A stretch of 6,221 nt of DNA, from NCBI GenBank assembly GCA_002360535.1, contig DEQR01000014.1, positions 1 through 6,221 of the forward strand, read 5' to 3'. Source of the stretch: Thiobacillus sp. UBA3361. Its GTDB lineage: Bacteria; Pseudomonadota; Gammaproteobacteria; Burkholderiales; Thiobacillaceae. The translations under genes were made by a program, and so were the position numbers. Below are positions 1 to 6,145 of the stretch, one piece after another (within the stretch, counting starts at the first letter, position 1; every line of letters starts with the position of its first letter). Under the pieces are notes generated by a model. The model was given only the letters and a program-made list of their open reading frames with translations, made no database searches and was not told the origin of the DNA.

Positions 1-2470
1 AGATGAGGATGGAGTCCTCGAAGTTGTAGCCGTTCCAGGGCATGAAGGCCACCAGCATGTTCTGGCCCAGGGCCAGTTCACCCTTGTCGGTGGAGGCGCC
101 ATCGGCCACCACGTCGCCCCGGGCGATCTGGTCGCCGCGCTTCACCAGGGGACGCTGGTTGATGTTGGTATTCTGGTTGGAACGTTGGTACTTGGTCAGG
201 CTGTAGATATCGACGCCCACCTCGCCCGCGGCGGTCTCGTCGTCGTTGACCCGCACCACGATGCGGCTGGCATCGACATAGTCCACCACGCCGCCGCGCT
301 TGGCGGTGACCACCGTGCCCGAATCGACCGCGGCGGTGCGCTCGATGCCGGTGCCCACCACCGGCTTGTCCGGACGCAGGCAGGGTACGGCCTGACGCTG
401 CATGTTGGAACCCATCAGGGCCCGGTTGGCGTCGTCGTGCTCCAGGAAGGGGATCAGGGAGGCGGCCACCGAGACGATCTGGGATGGGGCGATGTCCATG
501 TACTGGATCTTGTCCGGCGTCGAAAGGGCGAATTCGTTGTGGAAGCGGCTGGATACCAGTTCGTCGGTGAACCGGCCCTTGGCGTCCAGGGCGGCGTTGG
601 CCTGGGCGATGACGTACTGGCTCTCCTCGATGGCCGACAGGTAGTCGATGTGATCCGTCACATGACCATCCGTCACCTTGCGGTAGGGGGTCTCGATGAA
701 GCCGTACTCGTTGGTCTGGGCGTACAGGGCCAGGGAGTTGATCAGACCGATGTTCGGGCCTTCCGGCGTCTCGATGGGGCACACCCGGCCGTAGTGGGTG
801 GGGTGCACGTCGCGCACCTCGAAGCCGGCCCGCTCGCGGGTCAGACCGCCGGGGCCCAGGGCGGAGATGCGCCGCTTGTGGGTGATCTCGGACAGGGGGT
901 TGGTCTGGTCCATGAACTGGGACAGCTGGCTGGAGCCGAAGAACTCGCGGATCGCCGCCGAAATGGGCTTGGCGTTGATCATGTCGTGGGGCATGAGGTT
1001 GTCGCTCTCGGCCTGGGAGAGGCGCTCCTTCACGGCCCGCTCGACGCGCACCAGGCCGGCCCGGAACTGGTTTTCGGCCAGCTCGCCCACGGCGCGTACG
1101 CGCCGGTTGCCCAGGTGGTCGATGTCGTCCACCTCGCCACGGCCGTTGCGCAGTTCCACCAGTATCTTGATGACGGCGACGATGTCCGCGTTGCTCAGGG
1201 TCTGGCTACCGACCAGTTCATCGCGGCCGATGCGGCGATTGAACTTCATCCGGCCGACCTTGGAGAGGTCGTAACTGTCCGGGGAGAAGAACAGGCGCTG
1301 GAACAAGGCCTCGACGGCGTCTTCGGTGGGCGGCTCGCCGGGGCGCATCATGCGGTAGATGGCCACACGGGCAGTCCACTGGTCGGTGGTTTCGTCGGTG
1401 CGCAGGGTCTGGGAGATGAAGGAACCGTGGTCCAGATCGTTGGTGAACAGGGTCTCCAGCTTGCTCACCTTGGCGTCGAGCAGCTTCTCAAGCAAGCCTT
1501 CGGTGATCTCGTCGTTAGCGTGCGCCAGGACTTCACCGCTCTCCTTGTCGATGATGTTGTGGGCCACGGTGCGGCCCAGCAGGAAATCGTTGCTGACCTG
1601 CACCTTCTTGATGCCGGCGGCCTCCAGGTCGCGGATGTGTCGAGCCGTGATGCGCTTGTCGCGGGCGACGAGGACCTTGCCATCCTTGCCCAGGATGTCG
1701 AAGCGGGCCATCTCGCCCTTCAAACGCTCGGGCTTGAGATCCATCTCGATGCCCTTCTTGGTGACATGGAAGGACTCGAACTCGAAGAACTCGGCCAGGA
1801 TCTGTTCCAGCGTATAGCCCAGTGCCTTGAGCAGGATGGTCACTGGCATCTTCCGGCGGCGATCGATGCGGAAGAAGACCAAATCCTTGGGATCGAACTC
1901 GAAGTCCAGCCAGGAGCCGCGGTAGGGGATGATGCGCGCGGAGAACAGCAGCTTGCCGGAGGAATGGGTCTTGCCCCGGTCGTGCTCGAAAAACACGCCC
2001 GGCGACCGGTGCAGCTGGGAGACGATCACCCGCTCGGTACCGTTGATGATGAAAGAGCCCGTGGGGGTCATCAGGGGCACCTCGCCCATATAGACCTCCT
2101 GCTCCTTCACCTCCTTGATCTTTTCCTTCGTGCTTTCCCGATCCATGATCACCAGGCGCACCTTGGCACGCAGGCTGACGGCGAAGGTCAGGCCGCGCAG
2201 CTGGCACTCGACCATGTCGAATACGGGCTGGCCGAGCTGGTAGCTGACGAACTCCAGACGCGCGCTGCCGTTGTGGCTGACGATGGGAAAGATGGAGGAA
2301 AACGCCGCCTGCAGGCCCATGTCCTTGCGCTCGGCGGGTGGCGTATCCGCCTGAAGGAAATCGTAGTAGGACTCCAGCTGGGTGGTCAGCAGATAGGGCA
2401 CGGGCAAGACACTCTCGCGCTTGGCGAAGCTCTTGCGGATGCGTTTTTTCTCGGCGAAGGTGTAGCTCAT
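1..2470 (-). CDS. rpoB: RNA polymerase beta subunit, N-terminal 823 codons (partial, runs off left edge)
   Basis: This is the beta subunit of DNA-directed RNA polymerase, which forms one pincer of the core enzyme and part of its active centre. The ATG at 2470 opens with MSYTFAEKKRIRKSFAKRE, a typical proteobacterial RpoB start. I checked that landmarks along the gene stay in one frame with no shift: YMGEVPLMT, MKFNRR, the rifampicin region and the last codons. The rifampicin-resistance region (residues 512-538, bases 857-937) reads GSSQLSQFMDQTNPLSE then ITHKRRISAL. Numbering runs five ahead of E. coli there, so Asp516, Ser522, His526 and Ser531 equivalents are all wild type. ETPEGPNIGLINSL and NMQRQAVP follow. 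The window ends at NFEDSILI, which holds the acidic pair E818/D819 (E. coli E813/D814). About 500 C-terminal residues lie outside the window. The ribosome-binding site is weak: only GAGG about 10 nt upstream. A stem-loop attenuator and an inverted repeat lie just upstream. Confidence 0.98.
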   Translation of the reverse strand, partial: MSYTFAEKKRIRKSFAKRESVLPVPYLLTTQLESYYDFLQADTPPAERKDMGLQAAFSSIFPIVSHNGSARLEFVSYQLGQPVFDMVECQLRGLTFAVSLRAKVRLVIMDRESTKEKIKEVKEQEVYMGEVPLMTPTGSFIINGTERVIVSQLHRSPGVFFEHDRGKTHSSGKLLFSARIIPYRGSWLDFEFDPKDLVFFRIDRRRKMPVTILLKALGYTLEQILAEFFEFESFHVTKKGIEMDLKPERLKGEMARFDILGKDGKVLVARDKRITARHIRDLEAAGIKKVQVSNDFLLGRTVAHNIIDKESGEVLAHANDEITEGLLEKLLDAKVSKLETLFTNDLDHGSFISQTLRTDETTDQWTARVAIYRMMRPGEPPTEDAVEALFQRLFFSPDSYDLSKVGRMKFNRRIGRDELVGSQTLSNADIVAVIKILVELRNGRGEVDDIDHLGNRRVRAVGELAENQFRAGLVRVERAVKERLSQAESDNLMPHDMINAKPISAAIREFFGSSQLSQFMDQTNPLSEITHKRRISALGPGGLTRERAGFEVRDVHPTHYGRVCPIETPEGPNIGLINSLALYAQTNEYGFIETPYRKVTDGHVTDHIDYLSAIEESQYVIAQANAALDAKGRFTDELVSSRFHNEFALSTPDKIQYMDIAPSQIVSVAASLIPFLEHDDANRALMGSNMQRQAVPCLRPDKPVVGTGIERTAAVDSGTVVTAKRGGVVDYVDASRIVVRVNDDETAAGEVGVDIYSLTKYQRSNQNTNINQRPLVKRGDQIARGDVVADGASTDKGELALGQNMLVAFMPWNGYNFEDSILI

Positions 2471-2495
2471 GGCGGCTCGGCCTCGTGTCAGAAGA

Positions 2496-2570
2496 CAGGA
2501 ATCAGGTATCAGGAATCAGTTTCGACCGGCGCATGCACGGCGGCCACTGATCCCTGACGTCTGATGCCTG
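2496..2570. repeat. Inverted heptad repeat upstream of rpoB
   Basis: Two 24-nt arms flank a 27-nt spacer (2520-2546). On the plus strand the left arm (2496-2519) is CAGGAATCAG, GTAT, CAGGAATCAG. The right arm (2547-2570) is CTGATCCCTG, ACGT, CTGATGCCTG. Read in sevens these are variants of CAGGAAT on one side and of its complement on the other. In the mRNA sense the arms can form 21 of 24 pairs, counting G·U. The left arm with its flank (2493-2519) matches 3749-3775 in 26 of 27 positions, so this belongs to a family present at least twice in the window. The nearer edge lies 25 nt upstream of the rpoB start codon. Function is unknown; a cleavage-site or stability hairpin is one possibility. 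Confidence 0.85.
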
Positions 2571-2577
2571 AAACGGG

Positions 2578-2606
2578 AAAAGGCCGGCGGCCTGAGGCCG
2601 CCAGCC
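2578..2606 (-). terminator. Stem-loop with U tract between rplL and rpoB (attenuator-like)
   Basis: In the transcribed sense, arm 2606-2596 (GGCTGGCGGCC) pairs with arm 2592-2582 (GGCCGCCGGCC) over 11 bp around a UCA loop, and TTTT follows directly. The one non-Watson-Crick pair is U·G in the minus-strand RNA but would be a C×A mismatch in plus-strand RNA, so the structure suits transcription towards rpoB. It starts 33 nt after the rplL stop codon. In E. coli a partial terminator at this same position lowers rpoBC expression relative to the ribosomal proteins. By position and form this is probably the counterpart. Because rpoB lies downstream, termination must be incomplete unless rpoB has its own promoter. 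Confidence 0.8.
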
Positions 2607-2639
2607 AGGGCACTGCAAAAAGAAGCGGGCACGTCGTAA

Positions 2640-3023
2640 TTATTTGATCTCGACGGTGGCGCCGGCTTCGGTGAGCTTCTTCTTGATATCCTCGGCCTCG
2701 GCCTTGGGGCAGGCTTCCTTGACGGTCTTGGGCGCGCCGTCCACCAGATCCTTGGCCTCTTTCAGGCCCAGGCCGGTAATGGCGCGCACTTCCTTGATCA
2801 CGTTCACCTTGTTGGCGCCGGCGGCGGTCAGGATCACGTCGAACTCGGTCTTCTCCTCGGCGGCCGGGGCGGCACCGCCGGCGGCCGGGCCGGCGGCCAC
2901 AGCCACGGTGGCGGCGGCGGCGGAAACACCGAATTTCTCTTCCATGTCCTTGATCAGCTCGGACAGTTCCAGAACAGTCATGCCAGCGATGGCATCGAGG
3001 ATTTCAGCTTTGGACAAAGCCAT
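2640..3023 (-). CDS. rplL: 50S ribosomal protein L7/L12
   Basis: L7/L12 is the multicopy stalk protein of the 50S subunit. Its dimers hang from L10 and recruit the translational GTPases (EF-Tu, EF-G, IF2, RF3). The 127-residue protein has the normal family layout. An N-terminal dimerisation and L10-binding helical part spans about residues 1-35, starting MALSKAEILDAIAGMTVLEL. A flexible Ala/Gly/Pro hinge spans about 36-55. The globular C-terminal domain is about 58-127 and includes the conserved stretch KVNVIKEVRAITGLGLKEAK (residues 72-91), the factor-binding surface. The ATG has a clear AGGAG six bases upstream and lies 69 nt after rplJ. Residue 105 is Cys in KEACPKAEAED, where I would expect a small aliphatic residue. 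It is expected to be translated at several times the rate of its neighbours, because it is needed in four or more copies per ribosome. Confidence 0.98.
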   Translation of the reverse strand: MALSKAEILDAIAGMTVLELSELIKDMEEKFGVSAAAATVAVAAGPAAGGAAPAAEEKTEFDVILTAAGANKVNVIKEVRAITGLGLKEAKDLVDGAPKTVKEACPKAEAEDIKKKLTEAGATVEIK

Positions 3024-3092
3024 GTTGCACTCCTAAAAACAATGATTTGCGAAATTGAAAATGGTTCGTCTGAGTAACCGGTTCCGTTACGA

Positions 3093-3623
3093 CTACGCCG
3101 CCTGTTTCTCGCGCTCGTCCCGCAGGGCCGCAACGGTGCGCACGAACTTGCTCGGCACTTCGTTGAGGGTTTGCACGAACTTGGCGATGGGCGCCTGCAT
3201 GGTGCCCATGAGCTTGGCCAACAATTCCTCACGGCTCGGCATGGTGGCCAACGCGGCCACGTCCTTGTCGGACATGACGGCATTGGGCATCGCGCCCGCC
3301 TTGATGATGAATTTCTCGTTGGCCTTGGCGAAATCGTTCAGAACCTTGGCTGCCGCCACCGGGTCGGTGGACATGCCGTAGGCCAGGGGGCCGACCATCT
3401 GGTCGGCCAGTCCGGCGAACGGCGTGCCCTCCACCGCCCTGCGCACCAGGGTGTTCTTCAACACCCGCAGATAGACGCCGCTCTCACGGGCCTTCTTGCG
3501 CAGCTCGGTCATGTCGGCGACGGCCACGCCCCGGTATTCAGCGATGACCACCGCCTGGGCGTTGGTCAGTTGTTCGCTGATCTCGGCGACAACCGCTTTT
3601 TTGTCATCAAGATTGAGACTCAA
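3093..3623 (-). CDS. rplJ: 50S ribosomal protein L10 (TTG start)
   Basis: L10 anchors the stalk: its N-terminal domain binds 23S rRNA beside L11, and its C-terminal helix carries the L7/L12 dimers. The L10–L7/L12 complex usually represses translation of its own mRNA. The protein has 176 residues, slightly longer than E. coli L10 (165). Family signatures are SLNLDDKKAVVAEI (2-15), AEYRGVAVADMTELR (28-42), LKNTLVRRA (55-63) and MPSREELLAKLMG (128-140), followed by a C-terminal helix ending REKQAA. I chose the TTG at 3623 because AGGAG ends seven bases before it and the protein then begins at the usual family position. A TTG seven codons further upstream lies so close to the AGGAG that it cannot use it, and no suitable ATG exists. 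The leader upstream holds a probable autoregulatory structure. rplL follows after 69 nt. Confidence 0.97.
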   Translation of the reverse strand: MSLNLDDKKAVVAEISEQLTNAQAVVIAEYRGVAVADMTELRKKARESGVYLRVLKNTLVRRAVEGTPFAGLADQMVGPLAYGMSTDPVAAAKVLNDFAKANEKFIIKAGAMPNAVMSDKDVAALATMPSREELLAKLMGTMQAPIAKFVQTLNEVPSKFVRTVAALRDEREKQAA

Positions 3624-3630
3624 GGTCCGA

Positions 3631-3638
3631 CTCCTTCC
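3631..3638 (-). promoter_or_regulatory. Ribosome-binding site that fixes the TTG start of rplJ
   Basis: GGAAGGAG on the minus strand ends seven bases before the TTG at 3623. Strong complementarity and standard spacing make the TTG, which encodes the initiator before SLNLDDKKA, the best-supported start of L10. Confidence 0.85.
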
Positions 3639-3738
3639 GTTCAAAGTCCCTTTCCTTCCGATGCGGCTGGAAGTTCCGGGTCCAACCGGCGACCTTGGTC
3701 AGGAGCAACAACATGCCGTGATCCTGCCTCGGGTAACG

Positions 3739-3846
3739 CCGTCTGCGTAGACAGGAATCAGGGATCAGGAATCAGGGATCAGAGAACCCCGAAACCTTCA
3801 TCCCGTCACCGCGATTAAGCCTTGCGGCATCTACGGTCTTGGACAA
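3739..3846 (-). promoter_or_regulatory. Candidate L10 autoregulatory leader of rplJ–rplL
   Basis: This lies in the 266-nt gap between rplA and rplJ, where proteobacteria carry the mRNA site bound by the L10–(L7/L12) complex. In the transcribed sense TTGTCCAAGACCGTAGA (3846-3830) is followed by GCC-GCAA-GGC, a small GNRA-capped hairpin (3828-3819), and by CTTAAT. Further on, TCTACGCAGACGG (3751-3739) supplies a perfect six-base complement, TCTACG to CGTAGA, that can close the domain. These conserved-looking blocks resemble the L10 leader family (Rfam RF00557) as I remember it; I have not run a search. A heptad repeat array lies inside, directly against the TCTACG strand. Distance to the rplJ ribosome-binding site is about 100 nt, so repression would need longer-range folding or an effect on access. 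Confidence 0.55.
3752..3782. repeat. Heptad tandem repeat array inside the rplJ leader
   Basis: On the plus strand the array reads CAGGAAT, CAGGGAT, CAGGAAT, CAGGGAT, CAG: two copies of a 14-bp unit made of alternating heptads, plus three bases. It is exact, with no deviation between copies. The part 3749-3775 matches 2493-2519 upstream of rpoB in 26 of 27 positions. It contains no coding signal and lies within the non-coding rplA–rplJ leader. Short heptameric tandem repeats are known elsewhere in bacteria, such as the STRR repeats of cyanobacteria. I do not know a name for this family. Confidence 0.92.
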
Positions 3847-3847
3847 C

Positions 3848-3873
3848 CCGCCCGGCCATACCGGCCCGGGCGG
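3848..3873 (-). other. GC-rich stem-loop just after rplA
   Basis: Arms 3863-3873 and 3848-3857 can form 10 GC pairs with one bulged base around a five-base loop, starting 16 nt after the rplA stop codon. No U tract follows in the transcribed sense (GTTGTCC), so it is not a canonical intrinsic terminator. It could protect the rplKA message from 3'-5' decay, reduce read-through, or be part of the adjacent leader structure. The sequence does not decide between these. Confidence 0.6.
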
Positions 3874-3889
3874 CCCCAAAATCAAATAA

Positions 3890-4597
<708 letters not shown>

Positions 4598-4598
4598 G

Positions 4599-5030
4599 TC
4601 ACACCCCCTCCACGTTGAGGCCCATGCTGCGGGCGCTGCCGGCGATGGTTCGGACGGCGGCATCCATGTCCGCGGCAGTCAGGTCCGGCATCTTGGTCTT
4701 GGCGATCTCTTCGAGCTGGGCACGGGTAATGGTGCCTACCTTGTCGGTATGAGGCTTGGGAGAACCCTTCTGCACGCCGGTTGCCTTCTTGATCAGCACC
4801 GTGGCGGGCGGGGTCTTCATGATGAAGGTGAAACTCTTGTCCGCGTAGGCGGTGATCACCACGGGGATGGGCAGACCCGGCTCCATCTGCTGGGTCTTGG
4901 CGTTGAACGCCTTGCAGAATTCCATGATGTTCAGGCCGCGCTGACCCAGCGCGGGGCCGATGGGCGGCGAAGGATTGGCCTTGCCCGCCGGCACTTGCAG
5001 CTTGATGTAGCCAATAATTTTCTTGGCCAT
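4599..5030 (-). CDS. rplK: 50S ribosomal protein L11
   Basis: L11 binds the GTPase-associated region of 23S rRNA at the stalk base. It takes part in factor-dependent GTP hydrolysis, in the thiostrepton response and in activating RelA on stalled ribosomes. The 143-residue length is normal. The N-terminal domain includes KLQVPAGKANPSPPIGPALG (10-29), with the proline pair at 22-23 that forms part of the thiostrepton site, then QRGLNIMEFCKAFN. The linker and RNA-binding C-terminal domain cover about 75-143 and contain KMPDLTAADMDAAVRTIAGS (113-132) and end ARSMGLNVEGV. I chose the ATG at 5030 (MAKKIIGYIK) because AGGAG lies nine bases upstream. A TTG three codons earlier directly abuts that AGGAG and is unlikely. 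The 120-nt gap to nusG would be the place for an L1-binding repressor site, which I cannot delineate with confidence. Confidence 0.98.
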   Translation of the reverse strand: MAKKIIGYIKLQVPAGKANPSPPIGPALGQRGLNIMEFCKAFNAKTQQMEPGLPIPVVITAYADKSFTFIMKTPPATVLIKKATGVQKGSPKPHTDKVGTITRAQLEEIAKTKMPDLTAADMDAAVRTIAGSARSMGLNVEGV

Positions 5031-5133
5031 GATTAACAACTCCTAGTCAAGTGAGTCCATGCGCGCCCTCGGTTGCCCTAACGACGCTCCTCTTGCCGAT
5101 CCGAAGACCGGACTTTCCGCCCCGGACGAAGAC

Positions 5134-5156
5134 ACCCGATCCCGACGGGATCAGGC
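5134..5156 (-). other. Stem-loop spanning the nusG stop codon
   Basis: In the transcribed sense GATCCC-GTC-GGGATC forms a six-pair stem (5138-5152) that extends outward by a U·G pair, two G-C pairs and another G·U. It overlaps the TGA stop of nusG (5151-5153). The following bases TGTCTTCG are only moderately U-rich, so an efficient intrinsic terminator is doubtful. It may weaken read-through into rplK or mark an mRNA end. Confidence 0.5.
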
Positions 5157-5684
5157 CTTTTCGACCTGGGAAAACTCCAGTTCCACAGGTGTCGCGCGAC
5201 CGAAAATGGTCACCGACACCCGCAACTTGTTCTTTTCGTAGTTGACCTCTTCCACGCTGCCGTTGAAGTCGTTGAACGGCCCGTCGATCACCCTCACCAG
5301 TTCACCCACCTCGAACAGCACCTTGGGCTTGGGTTTCTCCACGCCCTCCTGTATCTGCTGCAGGATGGCCTGGACCTCGCGCTCACTGATGGGCGCCGGT
5401 TTGTTGGCGGTACCGCCCACGAAGCCGGTCACCTTGGGTGTGCTCTTCACCAGGTGCCAGGTGGCATCGTCCATTTCCATCTGCACCAGCACGTAGCCGG
5501 GAAAAAACTTGCGTTCGGTGATGCTCTTCTGGCCACCCTTCATTTCCACGACCTCTTCGACCGGGACCAGGATTTCTCCGAACTTGTCTTCCATGCCGGA
5601 GCGGGCCACCCGCTCTTTGAGCGCGCGCATCACGCTCTTCTCGAAACCCGAATAGGCATGCACCACGTACCACTGCATCGCCAT
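5151..5684 (-). CDS. nusG: Transcription termination/antitermination protein NusG
   Basis: NusG binds the clamp of RNA polymerase, suppresses pausing, and links polymerase to Rho or to ribosomal protein S10. The NGN domain covers about residues 1-115, with QWYVVHAYSGFEKSVMRAL (4-22), the conserved RKFFPGYVLVQMEM (58-71) and the TPKVTGFVGG stretch (82-91). A linker leads to the KOW domain (about 123-175), containing VGELVRVIDGPFNDFNG and ending VELEFSQVEKA. Three ATGs stand at 5687, 5684 and 5678. An AGGAG at 5691-5695 is three, six and twelve bases from them, so I chose 5684, giving 177 residues and MAMQWYVVHAYSG. That start overlaps the secE stop by one base, suggesting coupled translation; the 5687 start would add one Met and overlap by four. 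Confidence 0.97.
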   Translation of the reverse strand: MAMQWYVVHAYSGFEKSVMRALKERVARSGMEDKFGEILVPVEEVVEMKGGQKSITERKFFPGYVLVQMEMDDATWHLVKSTPKVTGFVGGTANKPAPISEREVQAILQQIQEGVEKPKPKVLFEVGELVRVIDGPFNDFNGSVEEVNYEKNKLRVSVTIFGRATPVELEFSQVEKA

Positions 5685-6031
5685 CATTCACTCCTGCCCA
5701 TGATTTGCTTGACCAACCAGAACAGGAAGCCATCTACCGCCCACAGAAACAAGGCCATGACGATCACGAACAAGATCACCAAACCGGTCATCTGCATGGT
5801 TTCCTTGCGCGTCGGCCAGACCACCTTGCGCGCCTCGTCGCGGGATTCCCGCGCATACTGGGCAAACTGCCTGCCCGGTTCGGTCAAATACACGACACCT
5901 GCCGCGGCCATCAAACCCGCCAATACCGACAAGACCCGCACCACCGTGGGGCTGTCCGCAAGCAGGTAAAATCCTGCCACACCGGCCACGGCGAGCAGCG
6001 CTGCAGCCAGAAGTTTGACGTTGTCGGCCAT
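5684..6031 (-). CDS. secE: Protein translocase subunit SecE (three-helix form)
   Basis: SecE is the essential clamp of the SecYEG protein-conducting channel in the inner membrane. The 115-residue protein has three predicted transmembrane segments: about 6-25, 30-49 and 83-108. The essential conserved part is the amphipathic cytosolic helix and following stretch QFAQYARESRDEARKVVWPT (55-74) with RKETMQMT, which lies along SecY. The two extra N-terminal helices are typical of gamma- and betaproteobacterial SecE, while many other bacteria have only the last one. The ATG at 6031 (MADNVKLLAA) is 25 nt from the tRNA-Trp gene. A longer open frame reaching back through the tRNA is excluded, because its first 50 codons cover tRNA and spacer. 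No good ribosome-binding site is visible before the ATG. secE and nusG overlap and are surely cotranscribed. Confidence 0.97.
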   Translation of the reverse strand: MADNVKLLAAALLAVAGVAGFYLLADSPTVVRVLSVLAGLMAAAGVVYLTEPGRQFAQYARESRDEARKVVWPTRKETMQMTGLVILFVIVMALFLWAVDGFLFWLVKQIMGRSE

Positions 6032-6056
6032 TTCTAAGTCTGATTTCTTTATCGTG

Positions 6057-6132
6057 TGGCAGGGGCAGAGGGAATCGAACCCCCAACCTTCGGTTTTGGA
6101 GACCGACGCTCTGCCAATTGAGCTATGCCCCT
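6057..6132 (-). tRNA. tRNA-Trp (anticodon CCA)
   Basis: A complete 76-base cloverleaf folds with perfect agreement. The acceptor stem is AGGGGCA/TGCCCCT (7 bp), the D stem GCTC/GAGC, and the anticodon stem TCGGT/ACCGA with loop CTCCAAA. The T stem is GGGGG/CCCTC with loop TTCGATT. The discriminator base is G and the 3' CCA is encoded in the DNA. The anticodon CCA at 6097-6099 reads the UGG tryptophan codon. Sequence is close to E. coli tRNA-Trp. The position between tuf and secE is the usual one in proteobacteria; the tRNA must be cut out of a longer transcript or be made from an unseen promoter. Confidence 0.98.
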
Positions 6133-6145
6133 GCGGCAGAGACAC

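Noticed and set aside
857..937. Possible rifampicin-resistance mutation in RpoB
   Set aside because: The main resistance positions (E. coli 516, 522, 526, 529, 531, 533 equivalents) are wild type. The Thr at the 518 equivalent looks like ordinary lineage variation.
185..2557. A 790-codon open frame on the plus strand, opposite rpoB
   Set aside because: It is in exact codon register with rpoB, so its stops would need TTA, CTA or TCA codons in rpoB, which a GC-rich, biased gene avoids. The translation is low-complexity Gly/Ala/His/Asp-rich and matches no family I know. RpoB on the other strand is certain.
3024..3092. Short inverted repeat GTAAC/GTTAC between rplJ and rplL
   Set aside because: There are only five pairs around a seven-base loop, with no following U tract. 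This is weak enough to be chance.
3752..3782. Heptad array as a CRISPR array
   Set aside because: The units are 7 bp, contiguous and without spacers, so this is a simple tandem repeat.
3171..3818. A 215-codon plus-strand open frame opposite rplJ and its leader
   Set aside because: It is the same register effect, antisense to the rplJ codons. It then runs through the leader and repeat array and shows no protein-like features.
3841..3846. TTGTCC as a -35 box of an rplJ promoter
   Set aside because: No acceptable -10 hexamer occurs 16-18 bases downstream, and the bases fit better as part of the leader RNA.
5147..5155. GGGATCAGG near the nusG end as a further heptad repeat copy
   Set aside because: It is a single partial unit that encodes the last nusG codons and stop, without a tandem or inverted partner of the same kind. 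A similar single match at about 450-460 lies inside rpoB coding sequence.
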